64,000 nt of DNA from Fimbriimonadaceae bacterium. GTDB taxonomy: Bacteria; Armatimonadota; Fimbriimonadia; Fimbriimonadales; Fimbriimonadaceae. Below, one piece after another: positions 55,334 through 64,000 of the stretch. The notes beneath the pieces are model-generated. The model did not search any database. It was given only the letters and a program-made list of their open reading frames with translations, and was not told where the DNA came from. The translations under genes were made by a program, and so were the position numbers. The first letter of the stretch is position 1; the number at the start of each line of letters is the position of its first letter. The stretch spans positions 342,368-406,367 of the forward strand of contig JADLBH010000037.1 in NCBI GenBank assembly GCA_020847855.1, given 5' to 3'.

Positions 55334-55987
55334 ATGAAAACCATCCACACCATCCTCATCTGCATCCTGCTGGCGCTCAGCGCGATGCCCTGCGCGGCCC
55401 AGATCTATGAGCAGGACGGCCAACCCGTCGTCACCTCGAAGGAGACGGGTCTAATCACGGTCGCGAGCAAGGGCGGGGACGTAAGGGACGTCCTCTTCGA
55501 CCTCTTTGACCAATCCAAGAAGAGCTTCGTGCTCGAGCCCAGCGTACGGTTCACACTGTACCTCTCGCTTCGGGACGTGGAGTTTCAAGAGGCGCTGGAA
55601 TTGATCTGCGCCACCGCGGGCCTGGAAGCGACCCAGGACAACGGTGTGTACTTCGTGAACCGGAAGAAGACGAACCTACCCGCCGCCGTCCCGACCCCAA
55701 AGATCGTGCGCAAGTTGGGCGAGAAGGACATGGAGCAGCCCGTCACCGTCAAGCTCATGATGACCGATTTTCGCACCCTTCTTGGCGAGATGTCTCGGCA
55801 GACGAACGTCATGATCGAGATTGACGAGAACGTGCCCAGGGTGAAGGTGGACGCGGTCTTCAACGCGACGCCGCTACGCCAGGCTTTGAGCGTTCTCGTC
55901 AAGGCGGCCAACCTGGAGTTCGTGCTCACGGACCACTACACGGTGCGGGTTCGCAAGGCTCAAGCCAGCGTATCGAGCCACGGTTGA
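55334..55987 (+). CDS. Exported protein with two secretin/TonB short N-terminal (STN)-like domains
   Basis: Signal peptide; DVRDVLFDLFDQSKKSFVLEPSVRFTLYLSLRDVEFQEALELICATAGLEATQDNGVYFV and DFRTLLGEMSRQTNVMIEIDENVPRVKVDAVFNATPLRQALSVLVKAANLEFVLTDHYTVRV. Confidence 0.7.
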   Translation: MKTIHTILICILLALSAMPCAAQIYEQDGQPVVTSKETGLITVASKGGDVRDVLFDLFDQSKKSFVLEPSVRFTLYLSLRDVEFQEALELICATAGLEATQDNGVYFVNRKKTNLPAAVPTPKIVRKLGEKDMEQPVTVKLMMTDFRTLLGEMSRQTNVMIEIDENVPRVKVDAVFNATPLRQALSVLVKAANLEFVLTDHYTVRVRKAQASVSSHG

Positions 55988-57654
55988 GCCCCGGTAAGAT
56001 TAGGGAACCGAGCAACCGTCTCCGTGACGGCTTGGCGCTCCAACCGCCGCCACGGAAGCGGCAGTGCAGGTGCTTGCGCGGCCGCGAGCGCGGCGTGATG
56101 CGCCGCCTCCGCCTCCATCCGGGCTCCGGTGAGCAGGTTCCACGCTAGGAGCCATCGGACGAGCGGGATTTCGACGTGCCGCAGTGCCTCCTCCGAGAGA
56201 CGCGCCGCCGACTCCCGGTCACCAAGATCGAGAAGCCTGCCCAGGGCGTCGAGAAGGGAGTCGGGGTCTTTCACCAAAGGCCCGAGCAACGGCGAGGGCT
56301 CCCGACCCTCCGCGATCGGGGTCGACAGGAAGGCCTCGACTCGGAGCAAAGGTTCCAGCGGGCTGAGGAAGTGGGCATTGGCAAGGGTTTGGGAATTGTC
56401 CTCGCCCAATGTCGCCTGGACACGGGCGAGCGCCCACCACAAGCACTCGTTCTCTGGGAGGAAATTCAGGGCCTCCTCCCACGCTTCTCGCGCGGTGGCA
56501 AAGTCTCGATCCCGGAAGGCGCTCTCCGCCCTCATCGCGTTCCAGGGGCCTTCCAGACCGGCCGTTGCCTCGGTGAGGGTGCCCGCAAGCAGCATCGCTT
56601 CCGCGGTGTCGGGCTGCGGGCCGTCCCACGCGGCAGAGGCTCCCGATGTCACAGGAGCCGTCAGGGTTGGGCGGGGATCGGGCCACTCGAGCGCGTCGGA
56701 GCCCGATTGCTCGACCCGAACGCGGGCGACCGGGCGTGGCAGATCGGTGTCCAGCAGCCCTGTGCCGATTTCCGCCGTCGCCTCATGGCACGAAGCATCG
56801 TCTAAGGCGACGGTGACGGTCGCGGGCCCGGGCCTTGCCGACCTTGCGACCAGGCGATTGCCCTCCACCCGTATCGCGAGGTCGCTGCCCACCGCAGAGG
56901 GTGCTCCCAGACCGGCGAGCGGCAAGAGGCGAAGAGTGTGGACCGTGGTCTGCCAAGGGCCGAGCACCAGCCCTTCCCTGCAACCAGGAGTCAGGATCTG
57001 ACAACCCTCCCCGGCATCGGCACCCACGCTACCCCGTACCTGAAGCGCAAGATCGGTGCCGGGAGCGTAGAGGCTCACGCCTTCAGGGTTGGGCGAGGAC
57101 TCCCACTCGCCACCCAGAGTCCAGACCGGGCGAAACCGCTCCGGGGAAGAGGTTCGGTTCGTCGCCTTGACTTGCACGAGGATCTCGCACCGATCCTCGG
57201 GTACTGCCCAACAAACCGTGACGCTGAGGCCAGTCTCGATCACGATCTCGAAGGTGAAAAGAGCGGCATGGCCCGAGGCTCCTTCGCCCTCCCGAATGGA
57301 CCAGGCCACAGGGCCGAGCGAGTTGGCGCGATCGGACCCTCCCAGCCCGAGTGCGAGGCCGTGTCGCCAGATCCTCGCACGGACCCCTCCGGGCTCGGTC
57401 TCGATCCGGTTCGGCATCGCGATCAGGTCTCTGCCGGCCGCTTGATCCCTCCAGGCGATGAGCCGACCGCCGAGCTCCGGGCAGACCGCGGCACGGATGA
57501 GGTCGTTTTCCAAGACGACCACCCCAAACTCGGCGGGCCGAAACTGACCCTCCGAGGCAAGGGCCAGTTGGGAATGACCGGGACTTACTCCCGATACGGT
57601 GAGTACTTCGGCTTCAAAGCTATACGTTTCAAGCGACACTGAGGGGCCTTTCAT
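55960..57654 (-). CDS. DUF5107-like domain protein with TPR-like C-terminus
   Basis: GVVVLENDLIRAAVCPELGGRLIAWRDQAAGRDLIAMPN; C-terminal helical repeats. Start MKGPSVS at 57654. Confidence 0.7.
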   Translation of the reverse strand: MKGPSVSLETYSFEAEVLTVSGVSPGHSQLALASEGQFRPAEFGVVVLENDLIRAAVCPELGGRLIAWRDQAAGRDLIAMPNRIETEPGGVRARIWRHGLALGLGGSDRANSLGPVAWSIREGEGASGHAALFTFEIVIETGLSVTVCWAVPEDRCEILVQVKATNRTSSPERFRPVWTLGGEWESSPNPEGVSLYAPGTDLALQVRGSVGADAGEGCQILTPGCREGLVLGPWQTTVHTLRLLPLAGLGAPSAVGSDLAIRVEGNRLVARSARPGPATVTVALDDASCHEATAEIGTGLLDTDLPRPVARVRVEQSGSDALEWPDPRPTLTAPVTSGASAAWDGPQPDTAEAMLLAGTLTEATAGLEGPWNAMRAESAFRDRDFATAREAWEEALNFLPENECLWWALARVQATLGEDNSQTLANAHFLSPLEPLLRVEAFLSTPIAEGREPSPLLGPLVKDPDSLLDALGRLLDLGDRESAARLSEEALRHVEIPLVRWLLAWNLLTGARMEAEAAHHAALAAAQAPALPLPWRRLERQAVTETVARFPNLTGAQPWLDTLA

Positions 57655-57711
57655 TCCAGTTTGCGATTTGTGCGCCACAATAGTATCTGCGGAGGGATCG
57701 AAACCGCGACG

Positions 57712-58194
57712 ATGCGCAACACGCCGCAGAAACCTTGGTGGCACGGAGTTCTTTGGGGAGCGTTCATCTGGCTCCTCGTGCCAGCCATACTCTTTACCTT
57801 AGGCTACAACGTGATTGGGCCCAGGGTTGGCACCGTACCCGCTCTCAACGCCAAGGTGGACGATCTGGCTCGGCGGTTGGGAGGCTCAGAGGCTAAGGTC
57901 GAGCCGGATCCAGTGACGGATTCGGAACCGGCGCAAGCCGGTGTGCCCCAAGTGGAGGTCGAGGTGACCCCGTCCAAGGCGGAAGAGTCGGAGGACGAGC
58001 CCGCGCCACGGCGACGGGCAAGGCCCAGACGCGAGCCGGAGAAACCCAAGCCGGAGGAGCCGAAAGCGGAACCGGAAACGCCTCGGGACGAGGCGGGGGG
58101 CGGCACACAAACCCCGCCGCCCGAGCCCGAAGTCGAACAACCACCAACGGAGACTCCCCCACCGACCACCGGCGGGGACGGCGGGGGCCTCTAG
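57712..58194 (+). CDS. Hypothetical single-TM protein with Pro/Glu-rich tail
   Basis: WWHGVLWGAFIWLLVPAILFTLGYNVIG followed by low complexity. Confidence 0.55.
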   Translation: MRNTPQKPWWHGVLWGAFIWLLVPAILFTLGYNVIGPRVGTVPALNAKVDDLARRLGGSEAKVEPDPVTDSEPAQAGVPQVEVEVTPSKAEESEDEPAPRRRARPRREPEKPKPEEPKAEPETPRDEAGGGTQTPPPEPEVEQPPTETPPPTTGGDGGGL

Positions 58195-58961
58195 AGCCCT
58201 AAAGGCCCGAACACGGCAAGGGCGTTCGTCGTCGTCGCCAGCGCGGTCTCTGTTTCGGTGAGGCCCTTGACGCGCGCGAGGCCCGCGTTGACGTAGGTGA
58301 CCCAGGCGGGCCGGTTTGTCATGCCTCGGTGGGGCTCCGGTGCCATGTAGGGCGCGTCGGTTTCGACGAGGAGCTTGTCCATGGGGGCTTGGTAGAGGAC
58401 CTGTCGCAATGGATCGCCGCTCTTGTACGTGATCGGGCCGTCCACCCCAATCCAACCCCCAAGATCCAGCGCCCTGCGGAGGTCGGTCGCGTCGCCGCTG
58501 AAGCAATGGAAAATCAGAGGTGGGGCCGCGCCTTCCTCGAGGATCGCCAGGAGGTCCGAATACGCCTCTCGGCAGTGGATCACGACCGGCTTGCGAGCGT
58601 CCAAGGCGAGGGCGAGCTGGTCTCGGAAGGCCCGCTCTTGGTCGTCTCGGCTGGCATGGTCTCGGTAGAAGTCTAGCCCGATCTCACCTAGGGCGACACA
58701 TTTCGGGTGGGCGAGCAGCGCTTCGATCTCCTGCAATCCCGCGGCGCTGTAGTCCGAGGCATGGTTGGGGTGCCATCCCGCCGTTGCATAGACTTCCTCG
58801 TGACGCTCAGCGAGTCGAACTGCATCGTGGCTCGAATCCCCATCAATCCCGATCGTCACCATGCGTCGAACCCCCGCCGAGAGCGCTGTTTCGATTTCAA
58901 GGCGCGGATCGGGGAAGGCGCGCACGTCGCTCAAGTGGCAGTGCGTGTCAACCAAGGTCAC
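58191..58961 (-). CDS. tatD: TatD family hydrolase
   Basis: LVDTHCHLSDVRAF, ALGEIGLDFYRDHASRDDQERAFRDQLALA, KPVVIHCREAYSDLLAIL, LLVETDAPYMAPEPHRGMTNRPAWV. Confidence 0.93.
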   Translation of the reverse strand: MTLVDTHCHLSDVRAFPDPRLEIETALSAGVRRMVTIGIDGDSSHDAVRLAERHEEVYATAGWHPNHASDYSAAGLQEIEALLAHPKCVALGEIGLDFYRDHASRDDQERAFRDQLALALDARKPVVIHCREAYSDLLAILEEGAAPPLIFHCFSGDATDLRRALDLGGWIGVDGPITYKSGDPLRQVLYQAPMDKLLVETDAPYMAPEPHRGMTNRPAWVTYVNAGLARVKGLTETETALATTTNALAVFGPLGL

Positions 58962-59017
58962 GGAGTCCTTGTACCCTCCCAACCGAGATCCCGAATCGTG
59001 CGTATAGTCCTTCAGCG

Positions 59018-59881
59018 ATGTCATTGCGATCCGCGGCGCGAAAAATCCCGGCCCTCGTGAACTATCTCGAGGCCACTCAGCGCGACTCTTTCGGTGGGAC
59101 GTTGCGGACGGCGGGCCCCAGGTTGGCGATCGCCCTCGGTGCCACCGTGGTCGCGAGCGTCCTCGGAAACCTGGTCGCCGGGGGTTTCACGGGCTGGATC
59201 GTAGGCAACGCCGTCTTGGTCGCGGGCACGGCATGGGCCTGGTTCTCCTCGTCCAAGGTAGTGGCGAACCGCGATCCCCGGCTGCACGAAGGACGATTGT
59301 CCGCGGCACGGCTCGCCAAGCTGGGCCAGTCGGGAAGGTTGCTGAGAGACGTGGACGCTCGGGCGCTGCTCGCCTTGGAAGCGTGCGCACACCATTGGCA
59401 CCGGATCCGCGCTGCCTTGAGCGGGCCTGCGTGGGAACGGGACGTTCCCAGCCACTGGGAGATGGTTCGCGGTCAGGGTCGGAGGGCGGCTGAGCTGGGA
59501 ATGGCGGAGGCCCTCGTGCTCGCCGAGTCTTGCGTAGGCAAGGCGGAGACAAGCCGCGAGCAAGAAGTGTCCAACGCCGTACACGACCTGTTCTCCTTGG
59601 AAATCTCCAGCGCGCTGCACGGCCTCAAGGAGCTCACGAAGTCGGATTGGACGAAGTACTCACACCGTAGCCCCAACGCGCCGACCGTGGTGCCGCGACT
59701 GCTCGAGGTAGCGAGCGACATGGGCCGTCTCGCTACCGAGGTCGAGTCGGCCAACGCTAATCTCACGATCACAGGCGGGGGGCCCGGCCGCGAGTCGGCC
59801 CAGGCGATTGACATGGCGATCTCGGAGCTCAAGATGATCCAGACCGCCGAGAGCGAGATTGACCGTCTCGACCAGCGCTGA
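59018..59881 (+). CDS. Hypothetical membrane-associated protein
   Basis: ATG 59018; two hydrophobic segments then helical region; intact frame. Confidence 0.6.
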   Translation: MSLRSAARKIPALVNYLEATQRDSFGGTLRTAGPRLAIALGATVVASVLGNLVAGGFTGWIVGNAVLVAGTAWAWFSSSKVVANRDPRLHEGRLSAARLAKLGQSGRLLRDVDARALLALEACAHHWHRIRAALSGPAWERDVPSHWEMVRGQGRRAAELGMAEALVLAESCVGKAETSREQEVSNAVHDLFSLEISSALHGLKELTKSDWTKYSHRSPNAPTVVPRLLEVASDMGRLATEVESANANLTITGGGPGRESAQAIDMAISELKMIQTAESEIDRLDQR

Positions 59882-59918
59882 CCTGGATACTTCCTGGTGG
59901 CAACGGTAACCTATCGCC

Positions 59919-60821
59919 ATGGCGCAGCGGCTCCCGGAGTGGTTGACGATCCGTCTCCCTCGCCCGGACACAATCAAGCAGGTCGAAGGCATGATGCGCT
60001 CGAAGCACCTGCACACGGTGTGTGAGAGCGCTCGCTGCCCCAACCTGCCCGAGTGCTGGAGCAAGCAGACCGCGACCTTCATGATCTTGGGCGACACGTG
60101 TACTCGCTCCTGCGGCTTTTGCGCGATCAAGGTCGGCCGGGGGCTGAAGGTCGAGTCCGACGAACCCGCGAATGTCGCCCAGGCGGCACTGGACATGGGG
60201 ATGAAGCACGTCGTCGTGACGAGTGTGGCCAGGGACGATCTCGCCGACGAGGGCGCGGGCCAGTTCGCCGATACGATCCGCTCCTTGCACGAGAAGATCC
60301 CCCACGTGATCGTCGAGGTGCTGACCCCGGACTTCAAGGGCAAACAGGAGTGCATCCGGACGGTGTGCGAGGCCGGACCGGAAATCTACAACCACAACAT
60401 CGAGACGATCGCGCGGCTGCACACCATCGTTCGGCCCCAAGCCAAGTACGAGCGGACGATGGGGCTGCTCCAGTGGGTGAAGCAGGAGTACCCCGGAATC
60501 TATACGAAGTCGGGAATCATGCTCGGGCTCGGGGAAACGAAGGACGAGGTGATCGCAACGCTTCGCGACCTGCGGAACGCTGGGGTGGACGCGGTCACGA
60601 TCGGTCAGTATTTGCGCCCGACGATGAGGCACCTTCCCGTGATCGAATACGTGCATCCGGACGTCTTTAAGGAGTACGAAGAGATCGGCAGTGGGATGGG
60701 GTTCGAGTTTGTCGCGAGCGGACCGTTCGTGCGGAGCTCCTACAATGCCGTCGCATTCAGTGAGAAAGTGATGAAGGATCGCTTGGATCGGGTCGGGATC
60801 AGCGTCGCTCTGGCCGAGTGA
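59919..60821 (+). CDS. lipA: Lipoyl synthase
   Basis: CESARCPNLPECW, TFMILGDTCTRSCGFCAIKVG, YNHNIETI, SGIMLGLGETKDEV, GQYLRPTMRHLPV. Confidence 0.97.
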   Translation: MAQRLPEWLTIRLPRPDTIKQVEGMMRSKHLHTVCESARCPNLPECWSKQTATFMILGDTCTRSCGFCAIKVGRGLKVESDEPANVAQAALDMGMKHVVVTSVARDDLADEGAGQFADTIRSLHEKIPHVIVEVLTPDFKGKQECIRTVCEAGPEIYNHNIETIARLHTIVRPQAKYERTMGLLQWVKQEYPGIYTKSGIMLGLGETKDEVIATLRDLRNAGVDAVTIGQYLRPTMRHLPVIEYVHPDVFKEYEEIGSGMGFEFVASGPFVRSSYNAVAFSEKVMKDRLDRVGISVALAE

Positions 60822-63800
60822 GGCATGCTCACCGGTTGCTCGCGTCGCTCGGGCTGCGAGGGTTGGTCGCGCTCACGGGCTGGGTGGCGGTGATGCTCAT
60901 GGCGGCATGGTGCGTCGCCTATCTTCGCTCGTGTCTTTCGGTCCTTGCCTCGCCCGGCGTGCCCATCGAGCTGCCCTACCAAGGGACTGGGGGCGACTTC
61001 ATCGCCAGAGGCGAGGACGTAGTCTTCGACCCTATTGGTGGCCGCATCCTCGTCGGGCGGGCCACATTGCGCGAAAAGGGTGGGCCCGAGCTCGCACGAG
61101 GTCGAAAGATCCAGGTTCACCTTGGAGGACCGGCCCTGCTCGTGACCGTTGCAGAGGCGGAGGTCACCCTCGAACGCGATGCGCGCGGCGATCTGAACGT
61201 CACCAAGGTCGTCCCCCAGGGCAAGCCGGGTGAGAAGGCACCGCTCTTGGAGGCGAAGGTGGGCGTGGCGCGAATCACATGGGTGGACCGGTTTCAAGGG
61301 CCCCGGCTCTCGGTGCCCTTGGAGGTTCGTGGCGTCTCGTTCTCCCAAGGGCCTGACGACACCTACTGCCGAGGCGCGGTCTTGCTCGACCGGTCGCCCG
61401 AGGGCCGGTTTGCGTACCAAGGCTCGACGGATGGCTCCCTTTGGTTCTGGCTCGACCAGCCTGCGACCGACGCCACGGGCCTTCTTCCTGCCTTGCGCCG
61501 CGTCGTCGCAGCTACGGCCGAGTTCGACTTGCGCCAGCTGAAAGCAACCAGCTTGGTCCTGGGTGGCGAGATGGAGGCATCCCGACAGGGTGCCCGTGGC
61601 GAGTGGGGGGTTCGCGGCTCGATTTCCGCGGAGGGTGACGGCTTGAGCTACCCGGTATGGCTGGATCGCGCGAACGTCCGCACCCGGGTTGTGGGCGACT
61701 TGAACCGGGCGAGGGTCGAGCTTTCCTCCCTGGAGGGAGGTCGGAGAGTGGGGTTCGCGGGGACGATCGGGCTTGGGACGCAGTTCACCCTGGCGGGGGA
61801 TGCACGGATCGCCTTGGCAAGGACGAACCTGGCCTGGAAGCCTCTCCGCGACCTGCTCCCGCGGGATATGAGCGCCGAGGGTGTCCGCTTTTCTGGGCCG
61901 GTCGCCGTCTCCTCGGCGGGAGTGCGGCTCGGGGGAGGAGTCTCCGCACACCGCTTGGAAGCTCAAGGTGAGCAGCTCCAGGACCTCCAGTGCAGGGTTG
62001 GTTGGGACGGGCAGAGCTTGGTCTTGGGTGGCGTCACGGGCTTGTGGCACGGACAGTCGGTCGCTGGTGCGCTCGCGATCGTGCCCTCGGAGGATCGCAT
62101 CCGCGGTCACGCATCGGGGCGGCGCATCTCGATCCAAAACGTAATCAACAAGTATAGCCGCCTGGAGTTATACGGAACAATGGAAGCGACTGTCCTCGTT
62201 TCTGGCAAGGCAAGCCGACCCGAGCTGAGCTTCTTGGCACGCGGCGCAGGGCGTTACTCGCCTCGCGGGGGCACCGCGTTTCCCATGGACTCTTTCAGTC
62301 TTCAAGGGAGCTTGACGGGCCAGGTGCTCGACCTCCAGCGAGCCGTGGTGCGAAGCCGCGGCGCGGTCGCGGCCGCGAACGGCCGACTACCTCTGACCCG
62401 CGGGCGTGGGAGGATCGAGATTGCTACTACCGGGATCGCGGTAGAGGACTACACGGACGTGGGATCAGGGACCCTGAGCGCTCAGGGTGCCTTGACGGGG
62501 ACCCTCGCCGATTGGAGGGCGACCGGGACGGTCGAGCTTACGAACGGTCGCATTGGGGACATTGCGGTCCCCCTCGCCTCGGGTCGGGTCTCCGGCACGC
62601 CCGACGAGATCCTCGTCTTTGGCGCGAAGGCCGCGGTCGCGAACGGGGTGGCCACTGGAGACATCTCGTGGCGATCGGTCGGGGGTGCGTTGTCAGGCTC
62701 GTTCGACTACTCGGAGGGGTCGCTTTCCGCGGTCTCCGATGGACGCGTGATCGGGCTGGTCTCCTTGCGCGACGGGTGGATCGGGGGAACGCTGGAGCGG
62801 CCTACTCTGGGTGCCCGTGCCAGTGCCGACAAGATCCGCCTAGGAGAGGTCACGGTCAGCGACGTGAACGCCCAAGCGACACTGGCAGATGGCCGGGTCC
62901 AGATCCAGGGATTGCAGGCAAAGCTGGGTGGCGGCGCACTTTCGGGCGACGCCGAAATGGACTGGAGCGCGCAGACGGGCCTCGCGACGTTCCAACTCGA
63001 CGAAGCCGACTTAGGCGAGGCAGGCGTGTCCCGTGAGGAGATGGATTTAGGGGGGCGGGTCAGCGGAGAGGGTTCAGCCCGGTTTGGGCCCGACGGCGTC
63101 CGAAGCGGCGAGGCGAGCGTGTCCATCCAAGATTTCATGTTCAACGACTCACTCCTGGGTTCGGGAACCGGCAAGGTGGCCCTCGTGGGGAGCAAGGTGT
63201 CGGGGCAGGTGGAGATCGGCACGTTGGACCGCTATATGGACCTTCGTGACGTGATGCTCGATCTGGACAGCCAGACGCTTGAAGCCGACCTCAGTGCCTA
63301 CAATATCGCCCTCGACACATTCGTCGTTGCCACTTCGCGGTGGAGTCGGGACTTGCCGAGCGCGCTCCAAGCTGCGATCCGGCAAAGTGAGGGCTATCTC
63401 CTCGCGAGCGGCCATATCGGGGGCAAAGTGGACGATCCTGACATCACCGGCGGACAGCTCAGCTTGACCGGGCTCAAGATCCGGGGTCGGGAGTTTGGTG
63501 AACTGTCAGCGGGCTTCGAGCGAACCCAGGGTGCTTGGGAGGACGTTTCGCTCGACTGGCGGTCTGGGGACAGTGCGCTCGTCGCTCTTGGGCGTTACGA
63601 TGCGCAAGGAACGATCGAGGGCCAGATCGAGCTTACGAAGTTCGACCTTGCTACGCTCACGGCTCTCGTCCCAGACGCGCCAAACGTGCGGGGGACCCTG
63701 GACAGCATGACCGCGGTCATCGGAGGGACGGTGGACTCGCCCGAGGCACAAGCGAGCATGTTGCTCAACGTCATTGGTTTCACTGACCAGGACGGGACGA

Positions 63801-64000
63801 ACGTGGACTTCCCGGTTAGCGCAAACTTTGATGAGATCGGGTTCGACCGTCGTCGCGCCCGCTTCCGCGGGGAGGCCCTCGTGGACGGCTTTGCCGGGAG
63901 CGCCGAGCTCACCGTTCCTTGGTCCGCCTTCGACGAGGAGAACCTCGAGCGCGAGCCGATCGCCGGGAGTTTGGTCTTCGCTGAGCGACCGCTCGACGAC
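60818..64000 (+). CDS. TamB/AsmA-like very long exported protein, truncated by right window edge
   Basis: GTG at 60818 overlaps the lipA stop. The reading frame was checked in several places (start, 62.1 kb, 63.96-64.0 kb) and is open there; N-terminal TM (LVALTGWVAVMLMAAWCVAYL) and repetitive beta-helix-like sequence. Confidence 0.75.
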   Translation, partial: MRHAHRLLASLGLRGLVALTGWVAVMLMAAWCVAYLRSCLSVLASPGVPIELPYQGTGGDFIARGEDVVFDPIGGRILVGRATLREKGGPELARGRKIQVHLGGPALLVTVAEAEVTLERDARGDLNVTKVVPQGKPGEKAPLLEAKVGVARITWVDRFQGPRLSVPLEVRGVSFSQGPDDTYCRGAVLLDRSPEGRFAYQGSTDGSLWFWLDQPATDATGLLPALRRVVAATAEFDLRQLKATSLVLGGEMEASRQGARGEWGVRGSISAEGDGLSYPVWLDRANVRTRVVGDLNRARVELSSLEGGRRVGFAGTIGLGTQFTLAGDARIALARTNLAWKPLRDLLPRDMSAEGVRFSGPVAVSSAGVRLGGGVSAHRLEAQGEQLQDLQCRVGWDGQSLVLGGVTGLWHGQSVAGALAIVPSEDRIRGHASGRRISIQNVINKYSRLELYGTMEATVLVSGKASRPELSFLARGAGRYSPRGGTAFPMDSFSLQGSLTGQVLDLQRAVVRSRGAVAAANGRLPLTRGRGRIEIATTGIAVEDYTDVGSGTLSAQGALTGTLADWRATGTVELTNGRIGDIAVPLASGRVSGTPDEILVFGAKAAVANGVATGDISWRSVGGALSGSFDYSEGSLSAVSDGRVIGLVSLRDGWIGGTLERPTLGARASADKIRLGEVTVSDVNAQATLADGRVQIQGLQAKLGGGALSGDAEMDWSAQTGLATFQLDEADLGEAGVSREEMDLGGRVSGEGSARFGPDGVRSGEASVSIQDFMFNDSLLGSGTGKVALVGSKVSGQVEIGTLDRYMDLRDVMLDLDSQTLEADLSAYNIALDTFVVATSRWSRDLPSALQAAIRQSEGYLLASGHIGGKVDDPDITGGQLSLTGLKIRGREFGELSAGFERTQGAWEDVSLDWRSGDSALVALGRYDAQGTIEGQIELTKFDLATLTALVPDAPNVRGTLDSMTAVIGGTVDSPEAQASMLLNVIGFTDQDGTNVDFPVSANFDEIGFDRRRARFRGEALVDGFAGSAELTVPWSAFDEENLEREPIAGSLVFAERPLDD

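Overview
High-GC bacterial chromosomal window, mostly housekeeping genes. The SLH-porin, TamB/AsmA-like protein and tricorn protease suggest a diderm, possibly Armatimonadota/Fimbriimonadia-like; this taxonomy is inference only. Recognisable loci: cdaA-cdaR, metK, nfo, phosphohexomutase, SLH-porin, tricorn protease, recA-recX, ymdB, cdsA, valS, comEC-dciA-recF, DUF58, fadD-like, priA, a sugar-ABC SBP/permease fusion, ccmABC, secG, DUF1385, pdxS, CocE/NonD hydrolase, tatD, lipA and a TamB-like CDS running off the right edge. Main points from the hunt: (1) a probable replication origin upstream of recF (24.06-24.30 kb) with clustered DnaA boxes but no dnaA/dnaN nearby; (2) a perfect 16-bp parS palindrome inside the 3' end of cdsA, 6.5 kb away; (3) a 64-bp perfect direct repeat of the pdxS 3' end flanking a low-GC 1.37-kb insert that carries one PD-(D/E)XK-type nuclease, i.e. 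a minimal integrative island with no visible integrase; (4) two neighbouring surface-protein genes broken by in-frame stops, one exactly at the signal-peptide junction; (5) an unclassified 582-aa protein with a defence-gene look; (6) a multi-hairpin leader ahead of the SLH-porin; (7) decayed DinD-like and metalloprotease fragments beside pdxS. No rRNA, convincing tRNA or CRISPR array was seen. No database search was run; family names come from reading the translations.
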